From: Sulfurovum sp.
GTDB taxonomy: Bacteria > Campylobacterota > Campylobacteria > Campylobacterales > Sulfurovaceae
DNA: 11,355 nucleotides
Reading direction: 5' to 3'
Assembly (NCBI GenBank): GCA_003978375.1
Contig: QNZW01000150.1
Location: forward strand, 1 to 11,355
Numbering within the stretch: the stretch's first letter is position 1; each line of letters starts with the position of its first letter. Both the position numbers and the translations under genes were made by a program. Below the pieces are notes generated by a model. The model made no database searches and was not told the origin of the DNA. It saw only the letters and a list, made by a program, of their open reading frames with translations. Shown here piece after piece: positions 5,450-11,355 of the stretch.

Positions 5450-6673
5450 TTAAATGACTTTTTCTCCATTGATATAAACTTCTGATACCTCTTTTGTATG
5501 TAGTATTGTCCAAAGGGCTATTTCTTCTTCTCTTTTGGGAGTTTCAGACAAAGTAACCACAGCAAAATCTGCTAATTTTCCTACGGCTATACGACCACAG
5601 TTTAGTCCCAGTATATCTGCAGCATCTGAAGTAATACTTCGTATGAGACTGTTAGCAAGCAAGTCAATAGGTGCTTGATGATGTAGCATTAAAGCAGCAC
5701 GAAGTTCATCAAACATATTGAGTGAATCATTGGAGCTAAGACCATCTGTGGCAACACTATAAGGAATGTCTAATTCCTTGACTGTCTCAAGAGGGAGTCT
5801 GCCTACACCCAAATAACGATTACTTCGTGGACAATGAGCAATAGAATGTCCTTTTTGTGACAAATAGCTTAGTTCTTCTTTTGTGGCCTGAACGCAGTGT
5901 GTAAAATGGGTAGGGTAAGTATCAAAAGCATACATAAATTCTTTTATATTTGTGACAGGTGTTTGGGTATTAAAATATTTTTTAAAAAAGCCCTTGAAGG
6001 CTCCTTCTGCATTTTCTAGCCATTCTCTTTCTGCTTGTGATTCTAAAAAATGTGTAGAGAGTGGAAGGGTATGTGTCTTGGCTATATTGATAGCCTTTTG
6101 TAAAATAATGGGATGCACAGAGTATGCAGCATGTATAGCTATAGCAGGTGTAATCAAAGAAGATGCTTCGCAAGACATTGATGCATTAACACGTTCCATA
6201 AAATCACCATAAAGCATATCTGCATACTGTGCATTAGAGCCAATAAGCTCATTGAAAAAAACCACTCTTTGTGATACTTTTTCGCACACTTCAAGTTCAT
6301 TCCCAAAGCTAGAAATAGCGCCAAATGTGCTAATACCAGAACGTAGCATTGCATGACATTGATCCAACATCACAGCATTGTTACTCTCACTTACAATATC
6401 TTCGCGATGTTCTATGACTGAGTCTAGCCAAGGCATGAATGAGCCATATTTTAGTGATGTTTTATTGGCAGAAAATTCTAAGTGGACATGGGTATTTATA
6501 AATCCAGGAAAAAGTACAGAATTTGCTGCTGTTTTGATGATATGTGCATCAGGATATTTGTTTTTTAAAACTTCAAAGGTATCTATCTCTTTTATTGTAT
6601 CGGTAAATGCTACAGCCTTATTGCTAACAAAACCATTTGGGGTGTAAATATAATTTGCACTAATTATCTTCAT
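5450..6673 (-). CDS. mqnF: Aminodeoxyfutalosine deaminase (amidohydrolase family), menaquinone biosynthesis
   Basis: This is a 407-residue metal-dependent hydrolase of the chlorohydrolase/cytosine-deaminase type. Visible ligands and catalytic residues are PGFINTHVH at 56-64 (H62, H64), HAAYSVH at 181-187, STHFLES at 206-212 (H208, E211), THC at 258-260 (H259) and ATDGLSSND at 308-316 (D310). The C-terminal GRIAVGKLADFAVV (near 361-374) is the usual beta-sandwich return. In Campylobacterota this family member (HP0267 in Helicobacter pylori, Cj0067 in Campylobacter jejuni) converts 6-amino-6-deoxyfutalosine to futalosine in menaquinone synthesis. The specificity here is inferred from that lineage knowledge; MTA/SAH deaminase is the main alternative. 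AAGGAA at 6683-6678 precedes the ATG. No other mqn gene is in the window. Confidence 0.82.
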   Translation of the reverse strand: MKIISANYIYTPNGFVSNKAVAFTDTIKEIDTFEVLKNKYPDAHIIKTAANSVLFPGFINTHVHLEFSANKTSLKYGSFMPWLDSVIEHREDIVSESNNAVMLDQCHAMLRSGISTFGAISSFGNELEVCEKVSQRVVFFNELIGSNAQYADMLYGDFMERVNASMSCEASSLITPAIAIHAAYSVHPIILQKAINIAKTHTLPLSTHFLESQAEREWLENAEGAFKGFFKKYFNTQTPVTNIKEFMYAFDTYPTHFTHCVQATKEELSYLSQKGHSIAHCPRSNRYLGVGRLPLETVKELDIPYSVATDGLSSNDSLNMFDELRAALMLHHQAPIDLLANSLIRSITSDAADILGLNCGRIAVGKLADFAVVTLSETPKREEEIALWTILHTKEVSEVYINGEKVI

Positions 6674-6710
6674 TGTATTCCTTGGGTATGCTCATTGCAT
6701 CATTTGTGGG

Positions 6711-6739
6711 ATTATAGCAGGGTAGATGACTCCTGTCAA
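6711..6739 (-). promoter_or_regulatory. Full-consensus sigma70 promoter for the mqnF-type gene
   Basis: On the minus strand TTGACA (6739-6734) is followed by exactly 17 nt and TATAAT (6716-6711), with a TGC just before the -10 (extended -10). The predicted start is near 6704, giving a leader of about 30 nt that contains the AAGGAA ribosome binding site. Confidence 0.75.
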
Positions 6740-6771
6740 TTTAGAGGTATCCTTTTAAATACAATCCTTTA

Positions 6772-6780
6772 TGCTATAAT
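6772..6780 (+). promoter_or_regulatory. Extended -10 promoter of the M30 peptidase/lipoprotein operon
   Basis: TGCTATAAT at 6772-6780, 40 bp before the ATG at 6821 and divergent from the mqnF-type promoter. No recognisable -35 lies 17 nt upstream. The leader of about 34 nt carries TAGGG (6811-6815) as ribosome binding site. Confidence 0.6.
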
Positions 6781-6820
6781 CGTTAAAATAATTTTTAAAT
6801 TTAATACTATTAGGGTCACT

Positions 6821-8485
6821 ATGAATCGTTTTAAATATACACTATTTTTTCCTTTAGCACTCTTACTTATTTCTTGTGGTGGGAATAAAGGAAAATCACT
6901 TACAACCTCAAATCATACGATAGACATTTCAGATACGATACAGATAGAAAGTTTAGGTATGGCACAAAAAATACATGCAAAAGTTACCTTAGGAGATAGC
7001 CCTAAAGATTTGTACGTGCTTTTAAGCAATTATGCCCATACAGATGGTTCTGTGAAGATTGCTACAAGTAATAAAAAAGTAGAAAAGCTATACAAACAAG
7101 AAAATGTAGCTATGAGAGAACAAAATAGAATACATGCACCTGCAAATGTAGAGTATTTTAGAAAAAATATCTCTTACTACTTAAAAGAAAAAAGTCATAG
7201 TAGTAGTGCACCAAAGTATAAAAAAATTCATACTGACAAAAACAATAAAGTGCACATAAATGATAAACAGACATTTTTTTTAGATACTAATGATGCTACC
7301 AAAACAATTGCTACATTAAAAAAGAGTGTTTTGGTGTCTACTGACTTTGGAGTTAAAACATTAAATGTGTGGGTTTCGGATGATAGCTTTGGTAAAGGGT
7401 GTCATAAAGTAAGATGTGTCACGCAAACGATGGTAGATGCTTTAGCCGATGCCTTTTTGAAAAAAGGTAAAGACAATGATGTGTATGATTGGGTGACAAA
7501 TGTGTATGGGCAAGAATGGGGGAGCCACTCGTATACACGTTTAATCTCTCCAAATAATGAGATAAGTATATTGCTGACAGATATAGGGAATGATAATAGT
7601 ACAACGCATGGTGCAATAGGGTACTTTTATTCAAAAGATAATTTTAAAAAATCAGAAATATCAGGTTCTAATGAAAAAATTATGTTTTATCTTGATGCTG
7701 TGTTTTTTGCCAATAGTAAGGGAAGTTGGAGTATCAATGGTTTTTGGGCAAAAGAGACAGTGTCTACGCTTGCACATGAATTTCAACATATGATTCATTT
7801 TTATCAAAAAACATTGCTTCTTGCCCATGGCGAGCAAACAGATGTATGGATCAATGAAATGTTATCAGAAACGACAGAAGATCTTGTGGCATCTAAAATA
7901 AAGCATAGTGGTCCTAGAGGTGTGCCCTATACTATAGGAAGTGCAGGAGAAAAAGGCAATACCAAAGGAAGATACCCTCTATTTAACTACAACAACAGGT
8001 CCTCATTGACAACATGGAACTCAGAAGTAGTCAATTATTCTGTGGTGAATGCTTTTGGGACTTTTCTTACCCGTAATTATGGTGGTGCAAAAATACTTCA
8101 TGACATTATGTATAATGCCCATGTTGATGAAGATGCTGTGGTCTCTGCGATACGTCAAACAGCAAAGGGTGCAGATAAGACATTTAACACACTACTAAAA
8201 GAGTGGGGTGTTGCTGTGTTACTTTCAGATAATGATCATTTAGATGAAAGTTTGCCACACTATAACACAGGTGGATACATGCCAAATCAATATCGCAATT
8301 CTGTGTATCAATTGGGTTCTATTGACTTTTTTAATTATTCGCCTCAGCCAAGAACATTTGGTTCTAGCGGAACTGTTGAAAATCAAGGAAACTATTATTA
8401 TAAAGTGGGAAGTAAGCTGACAGGAACGATTGATTTGGACTTAGAATTAAATGGTCAAACAGAAGCCACACTTATAGCAAAATAG
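6821..8485 (+). CDS. Lipoprotein metallopeptidase, M30 (hyicolysin)-like
   Basis: I start the protein (554 residues) at the ATG at 6821, because TAGGG lies 5 nt upstream and the product then begins with a lipoprotein signal (MNRFKYTLFFPLALLLISC, lipidated Cys19). The frame stays open upstream to 6695 but would include the promoter. The catalytic domain shows LAHEFQHMIHFYQK around 317-330 with the zinc motif HEFQH at 319-323, then WINEMLSE at 344-351, whose Glu346 or Glu351 could give the third ligand. This spacing and the HE-[FY]-QH form match peptidase family M30 (hyicolysin of Staphylococcus hyicus). Cys194 and Cys199 (C-x4-C) may form a disulfide. About 100 residues after the peptidase region look beta-rich. 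It is likely envelope-anchored and possibly surface-exposed; substrate unknown. A small lipoprotein gene follows after 9 bp. Confidence 0.78.
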   Translation: MNRFKYTLFFPLALLLISCGGNKGKSLTTSNHTIDISDTIQIESLGMAQKIHAKVTLGDSPKDLYVLLSNYAHTDGSVKIATSNKKVEKLYKQENVAMREQNRIHAPANVEYFRKNISYYLKEKSHSSSAPKYKKIHTDKNNKVHINDKQTFFLDTNDATKTIATLKKSVLVSTDFGVKTLNVWVSDDSFGKGCHKVRCVTQTMVDALADAFLKKGKDNDVYDWVTNVYGQEWGSHSYTRLISPNNEISILLTDIGNDNSTTHGAIGYFYSKDNFKKSEISGSNEKIMFYLDAVFFANSKGSWSINGFWAKETVSTLAHEFQHMIHFYQKTLLLAHGEQTDVWINEMLSETTEDLVASKIKHSGPRGVPYTIGSAGEKGNTKGRYPLFNYNNRSSLTTWNSEVVNYSVVNAFGTFLTRNYGGAKILHDIMYNAHVDEDAVVSAIRQTAKGADKTFNTLLKEWGVAVLLSDNDHLDESLPHYNTGGYMPNQYRNSVYQLGSIDFFNYSPQPRTFGSSGTVENQGNYYYKVGSKLTGTIDLDLELNGQTEATLIAK

Positions 8486-8494
8486 GAAAAAACA

Positions 8495-8779
8495 ATGATA
8501 AAAAAAATAATGACAATCTGTACAATAGTTGGGTGTTTAGGATGTACACAAAGCCACTCTATACAACTACAGGGACGGTTGGCGATGAAAGGGTCTTCGA
8601 CACATACCTATTTGTCGATTTATGATAAGAAAAGTCAAAAAAGTTATAAGATTAAAAACAAAGAGCAGTTTAATTTGCTTCAACGACAAAACCAAACAGT
8701 CACCCTAGAAGCCACACTTCTAAAAGAGGCTAAAGGCCCAGGATTTCCTGCAGAGATAGAAGTGCTGAAGGTGAAGTAA
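8495..8779 (+). CDS. Small putative lipoprotein, OB-fold-like, second gene of the M30 operon
   Basis: The 94-residue protein has a very short signal sequence with two possible lipidation sites: IVGC ending at Cys14, which fits the lipobox better, and CLGC ending at Cys17. The mature part is a run of predicted beta strands (SIQLQGRLAMKG, HTYLSIYDKKSQKSYKI, QTVTLEATLLKEA) ending in GPGFPAEIEVLKV. That pattern resembles short OB-fold-like exported domains, an inference without a named family. TAGGAAA at 8483-8489 overlaps the stop of the peptidase gene and serves as its ribosome binding site, so the two are co-transcribed and probably translationally linked. A hairpin terminator begins one base after its stop. 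It could be an accessory, inhibitor or chaperone of the peptidase, but nothing in the sequence proves that. Confidence 0.7.
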   Translation: MIKKIMTICTIVGCLGCTQSHSIQLQGRLAMKGSSTHTYLSIYDKKSQKSYKIKNKEQFNLLQRQNQTVTLEATLLKEAKGPGFPAEIEVLKVK

Positions 8780-8811
8780 GGCGTATAGTTTGGGATTATG
8801 CCTCTTTTTTT
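8780..8811 (+). terminator. Rho-independent terminator of the M30/lipoprotein operon, overlapping the murA 3' end
   Basis: GGCGTA (8780-8785) pairs with TATGCC (8797-8802) with one G-U wobble over an 11-nt loop, followed by TCTTTTTTT (8803-8811). The right arm and T tract also encode the last codons and stop of murA on the opposite strand. Confidence 0.65.
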
Positions 8812-10061
8812 CTAGAAATATTTGCACCCAGTGCAGAGAGTTTTCCTTCTAAATCATCATAGCCACGATCTAAGTGGTAAATACGTCGTACTTTTGTTGT
8901 TCCTTGGGCAACAAGTGCAGCCAAAACAAGGGCAGAAGAGGCTCTAAGATCTGTGGCCATGACATCTGCACCATACAGTTCTTTTACACCTTTGACTGCT
9001 GCTGTACTGCCTTTTAACCATATATTAGCACCCAAACGATTGAGTTCACTCACATGCATAAAACGATTTTCAAAAAGACGCTCCTCAATAAGACTTTCTC
9101 CTTGTGCCAATACGGCTACAGCCATAAATTGGGCTTGCATATCGGTAGGAAAGCCTGGGTATTCAATTGTAATTAAATCAACTGGCTTTAAGTGTTCTGT
9201 TGGATGTATAGTAATACTATTGTCTTCCAAATCAAAACGACAGCCCATGGATTCTAATTTGTCTATAGAAGCTCTAATATGTCCATGATTTACGTTATTT
9301 AAGGTAATACTTGAATTGGTAATTGCCCCTGCACACAGATAGGTTCCTGCTTCAATACGATCAGGGATTATAGCAACAGTTTGAAAATCTAAAGGTTTTC
9401 CACCAGTACCTTCTATGGTCAATTCATTGGTACCAATACCTTCTATTTTTACCCCTGCATCACGTATCATTTCACAAAGTTGCACGACTTCTGGTTCTTT
9501 GGCTGCATTAAGGATAGTGGTGACACCATGAGCAAGTGCGGCTGCCATCACAGTATTTTCTGTACCACCTACGGTGATTTTATCAAAAATTATTTTAGCA
9601 CCTTGCAGACCTTTGGGTGCGATGGCATGTACATAACCACCTTTTATTTCAATTTGTGCACCCATAGACTCTAAAGCCTTAAGATGAAGGTCAATAGGAC
9701 GTTGACCAATAGCACACCCTCCAGGCAAAGAGACTTCACATTCACCAAATCGTGCAAGTAGTGGTCCTAAAACCAAAATAGAAGCTCTCATTTCAGAGAC
9801 AATTTCATAAACAGCTTTGGTAGAACGCATACATCCATTGTTAATATGGGCTACAGTATTGTCGTGCTCTACAGAGCTTCCTAACATAGAAAGCAATTTA
9901 AGTAGGGTACGAATATCTACAACATTTGGTAGGTTGGTTAAAGTGACTTCTTTGTCACTTAAGATTGTTGCTGCAATAATAGGAAGTGCTGCATTTTTTG
10001 CACCACTTATGGTGATATGTCCACTTAATTTTTGACCGCCAACTATTTCTAAATAATCCAT
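8796..10061 (-). CDS. murA: UDP-N-acetylglucosamine 1-carboxyvinyltransferase MurA
   Basis: MurA transfers enolpyruvate from PEP to UDP-GlcNAc, the first committed step of peptidoglycan synthesis in the cytoplasm. The 421-residue length is standard. Visible motifs are SGAKNAALP at 19-27 (Lys22 and Asn23 of the active site), [18 protein letters not shown] at 89-106 and [15 protein letters not shown] at 112-126 with Cys116, the residue corresponding to E. coli Cys115 that fosfomycin alkylates. Also present are [12 protein letters not shown] near 166-177, PDRIEAGTY near 234-242 and [11 protein letters not shown] near 300-310 (the catalytic Asp region). Because Cys116 is retained, the enzyme has the fosfomycin-sensitive form. 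AAGGG (10076-10072) lies 10 nt before the ATG, slightly long. The end overlaps the terminator of the opposing lipoprotein operon. Confidence 0.97.
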   Translation of the reverse strand: MDYLEIVGGQKLSGHITISGAKNAALPIIAATILSDKEVTLTNLPNVVDIRTLLKLLSMLGSSVEHDNTVAHINNGCMRSTKAVYEIVSEMRASILVLGPLLARFGECEVSLPGGCAIGQRPIDLHLKALESMGAQIEIKGGYVHAIAPKGLQGAKIIFDKITVGGTENTVMAAALAHGVTTILNAAKEPEVVQLCEMIRDAGVKIEGIGTNELTIEGTGGKPLDFQTVAIIPDRIEAGTYLCAGAITNSSITLNNVNHGHIRASIDKLESMGCRFDLEDNSITIHPTEHLKPVDLITIEYPGFPTDMQAQFMAVAVLAQGESLIEERLFENRFMHVSELNRLGANIWLKGSTAAVKGVKELYGADVMATDLRASSALVLAALVAQGTTKVRRIYHLDRGYDDLEGKLSALGANISRKKEA

Positions 10062-10083
10062 TTATGTCATGCCCTTGTTTTAT

Positions 10084-10089
10084 ATTATA
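10084..10089 (-). promoter_or_regulatory. Possible -10 box of murA
   Basis: TATAAT on the minus strand, 23 nt before the murA start. The predicted transcript start (about 10077) is next to the AAGGG ribosome binding site, so the leader would be very short. Confidence 0.4.
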
Positions 10090-10160
10090 TTCGGAACAGA
10101 TTTTATCTAAAGAATGGTTAAGGAGAGGAAACGTACATACAAGAAAAAAAAGATAAATTG

Positions 10161-10223
10161 ATATTATAAAGTATAACTAATCTACTTATTAATAAATATC
10201 AGATAGAATATTATAAAATATAA
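10161..10223 (+). repeat. Imperfect AT-rich direct repeat in the murA / unknown-gene intergenic region
   Basis: ATATTATAAAGTATAA at 10161-10176 and ATATTATAAAATATAA at 10208-10223 match at 15 of 16 bases, 47 bp apart. The 218-bp gap (10062-10279) is very AT-rich and holds no credible gene. A 15-codon Lys/Arg-rich frame at 10114-10161 has no ribosome binding site. Low complexity may explain the match. Confidence 0.4.
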
Positions 10224-10224
10224 T
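10219..10224 (+). promoter_or_regulatory. Possible -10 box for the unknown gene at 10280
   Basis: TATAAT at 10219-10224, at the end of the second AT-rich repeat copy, would start transcription near 10231 and give a leader of about 50 nt. The leader carries TAGGAAAG (10267-10274) as ribosome binding site. Confidence 0.45.
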
Positions 10225-10279
10225 CTAAAAGAGATTTTGTGACTCCTGTCATTATTACCGTTATTATAGGAAAGTAGAT

Positions 10280-10837
10280 ATGTCAAGCAGTTTAGATAAG
10301 CTTAAAGCACTAACAAGTCGTTTAGAGGAGAAGTTAGAGCAAAAAGAGAAATTGTCTAAGAGTAATGTTGCACCCAAAGAGAAAATAATAAAACCTACTA
10401 CTTTGCCAAAAGAGAAGAAAAAAACAAGCATTGACAATGATAACAATAGGGTAAGAGAAGAGAATATTGAACGGGTAAAAACACTCTATCAACAACTTAA
10501 AATTTTTGAAAAATCTCCAGACTTTAATACGATTTTTAATTATAAAGCAATGAATCTTTCAGGTATTGGACTTAAAGAAGAAGATTTTGGTGAAGTGCGT
10601 GAAGGGAAATACATTCAGATTATTGCCATTACGTATGAACCAGATAAAAATGGTAAGAAAAAGGCTAAAAATATCTCTTTGGGTTATTTTGGGAAAGCAG
10701 AAACCTTACAAGATATACTCAAAAATGAAATTATTGAATTTGTATTGCGTTGGCGTTATGAAAAAGCCTTTCAAAATGTTGAACACTATAAAGACCTTAT
10801 TGCCAGAGTAGAAGTGCCAAGAAGCACATTATTTTAA
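10280..10837 (+). CDS. Unrecognised coiled-coil-containing protein between murA and ychF
   Basis: I do not recognise this 185-residue protein. Residues 1-25 (SSSLDKLKALTSRLEEKLEQKEKL region) form a heptad-like amphipathic helix, likely a coiled coil. Residues 26-55 are a Lys/Pro-rich, probably disordered linker with repeated PKEK-type tetrads. Residues 57-185 look like a folded domain, with a helix (ENIERVKTLYQQLKIFEKS), then strands around YIQIIAITYEPDKNGKKKAKNISLGYFG and a C-terminal helical part ending in VPRSTLF. It has no signal peptide or membrane segment. The helix-linker-domain layout suggests an oligomerised cytoplasmic protein that may bind nucleic acid or protein; this is inference. 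The start is supported by TAGGAAAG upstream. It lies divergent from murA and 73 bp before ychF, which has its own promoter. Confidence 0.7.
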   Translation: MSSSLDKLKALTSRLEEKLEQKEKLSKSNVAPKEKIIKPTTLPKEKKKTSIDNDNNRVREENIERVKTLYQQLKIFEKSPDFNTIFNYKAMNLSGIGLKEEDFGEVREGKYIQIIAITYEPDKNGKKKAKNISLGYFGKAETLQDILKNEIIEFVLRWRYEKAFQNVEHYKDLIARVEVPRSTLF

Positions 10838-10866
10838 AACATATAATCACCCTTTCACCAATATTT

Positions 10867-10875
10867 TGTTAAAAT
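10867..10875 (+). promoter_or_regulatory. Extended -10 promoter of ychF
   Basis: TGTTAAAAT (TG at 10867-10868, TAAAAT at 10870-10875), 35 bp before the ychF ATG. The ribosome binding site AAAGGA lies at about 10899-10904, six nt before the start. Confidence 0.5.
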
Positions 10876-10910
10876 CACGACAATTATATAGATAAAACAA
10901 AGGACATATC

Positions 10911-11355
10911 ATGGGATTAGGCATCGGACTTGTAGGGTTACCAAATGTAGGGAAATCCACAACTTTTAACGCACTGACAAAAGCACAAAATGCAGAGAGT
11001 GCAAACTATCCATTTTGTACCATTGAACCCAATAAAGCAGTGGTGCCTGTACCTGACAAAAGACTCGATGCACTGGCTAAAATTGTGAATCCAGAAAAAA
11101 TACAATACTCTACACTTGATTTTGTAGATATTGCTGGACTTGTCGCAGGAGCAAGTAAGGGAGAAGGACTTGGTAATAAATTTTTAGGAAATATTCGAGA
11201 AACAGAAGTGATTTTACATATTGTTCGTTGTTTTGAAGATCCCAATATCGTGCATACTGAGGGTAGCATAGATCCAATTCGTGATGTAGAGATAATAGAG
11301 CAAGAGCTTTTATTTGCAGATATTGATGCTGTACTTAAACGAATAGAAATGCTAA
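10911..11355 (+). CDS. ychF: Redox-regulated/ribosome-associated ATPase YchF (OLA1 family), N-terminal part, truncated by window end
   Basis: The frame is open to the window edge: 148 residues of a protein usually about 365 long. G1/P-loop GLPNVGKST is at 9-17, the [10 protein letters not shown] switch I region at 32-41, [11 protein letters not shown] at 41-51, the G3 motif [17 protein letters not shown] at 73-89 and [14 protein letters not shown] at 105-118. All are characteristic of YchF, a universally conserved Obg-family protein that prefers ATP over GTP and associates with ribosomes. The ATG is supported by AAAGGA six nt upstream. The coiled-coil insertion and the TGS domain expected after residue 200 are outside the window. 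Confidence 0.95.
   Translation, partial: MGLGIGLVGLPNVGKSTTFNALTKAQNAESANYPFCTIEPNKAVVPVPDKRLDALAKIVNPEKIQYSTLDFVDIAGLVAGASKGEGLGNKFLGNIRETEVILHIVRCFEDPNIVHTEGSIDPIRDVEIIEQELLFADIDAVLKRIEML

Noticed and set aside
5952..6647. Open frames opposite or out of phase within the mqnF-type gene
   Set aside because: They have no ribosome binding sites or recognisable domains and lie wholly inside a gene with complete family motifs.
6695..6820. N-terminal extension of the M30 peptidase from an ATG at 6695
   Set aside because: It overlaps two divergent promoters, and the internal start at 6821 has a ribosome binding site and yields a proper lipoprotein signal.
7274..7281. T8 tract in the M30 gene (and T8 at 4984-4991 in ppk2) as phase-variable switches
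   Set aside because: Eight-base T runs are expected in DNA this AT-rich, the frames are intact, and the ppk2 copy encodes part of the conserved Walker B segment.
8953..10035. Plus-strand open frames within murA
   Set aside because: They are antisense shadows of a fully conserved enzyme with no independent coding evidence.
10114..10161. 15-codon Lys/Arg-rich open frame in the murA upstream gap
   Set aside because: No ribosome binding site and very low complexity; composition alone explains it.
10600..10700. Resemblance of the unknown gene's YIQIIAITYEPDKNG...ISLGYFGK segment to the N-terminus of IS1634-type transposases
   Set aside because: The match is only a loose pattern; no DDE catalytic region, terminal inverted repeats or target duplication is visible.

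Overview
The window is an AT-rich, gene-dense bacterial chromosome segment. Protein sequences and promoter style point to a Campylobacterota (former Epsilonproteobacteria) member. The closest fit is probably a free-living Sulfurovum/Sulfurimonas-like lineage, but the genus is inferred from family resemblance and was not computed. Supporting signs are a Campylobacter-type MurF C-terminus (DDSFNGN motif), an aminodeoxyfutalosine deaminase of the Helicobacter/Campylobacter menaquinone route, a CetB/Aer-like stand-alone PAS protein, and promoters dominated by a -10 TATAAT with little -35.

Layout. 2-448: 3' end of murF (+), overlapping by 14 bp a convergent exported META-domain protein (435-863, -). 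928-1722 (+): exported lysozyme-like protein, divergent from the META gene with symmetric overlapping -10 boxes. 1772-2839 (+): truD, overlapping by 4 bp the end of a minus-strand three-gene operon (unknown 165-aa protein, YwbE, UPF0178/YaiI; 3981-2836). 4094-4558 (+): PAS sensor protein, followed by ppk2 (4629-5441). 5450-6673 (-): mqnF-type aminodeoxyfutalosine deaminase with a textbook sigma70 promoter. 6821-8485 and 8495-8779 (+): lipoprotein M30-type metallopeptidase plus a small lipoprotein, a self-contained unit with its own extended -10 promoter and a hairpin terminator that runs into the end of murA. 8796-10061 (-): murA. 10280-10837 (+): unrecognised coiled-coil-containing protein behind a 218-bp AT-rich gap. 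10911-end (+): 5' part of ychF.

Functionally the window mixes housekeeping genes (murF and murA for peptidoglycan precursors, truD for tRNA pseudouridylation, ychF, menaquinone biosynthesis, polyphosphate metabolism) with envelope or secreted accessory genes (META, lysozyme-like, M30 peptidase pair) and several unknowns. Genes alternate strand often, so most transcription units are short (1-3 genes). No rRNA, tRNA, CRISPR array, insertion sequence or prophage is visible. No clearly new multi-gene defence or mobile system is present. The best candidates for follow-up are the M30 lipoprotein pair, the unknown/YwbE/UPF0178 operon, the lysozyme-like exported protein, and the unknown gene between murA and ychF.
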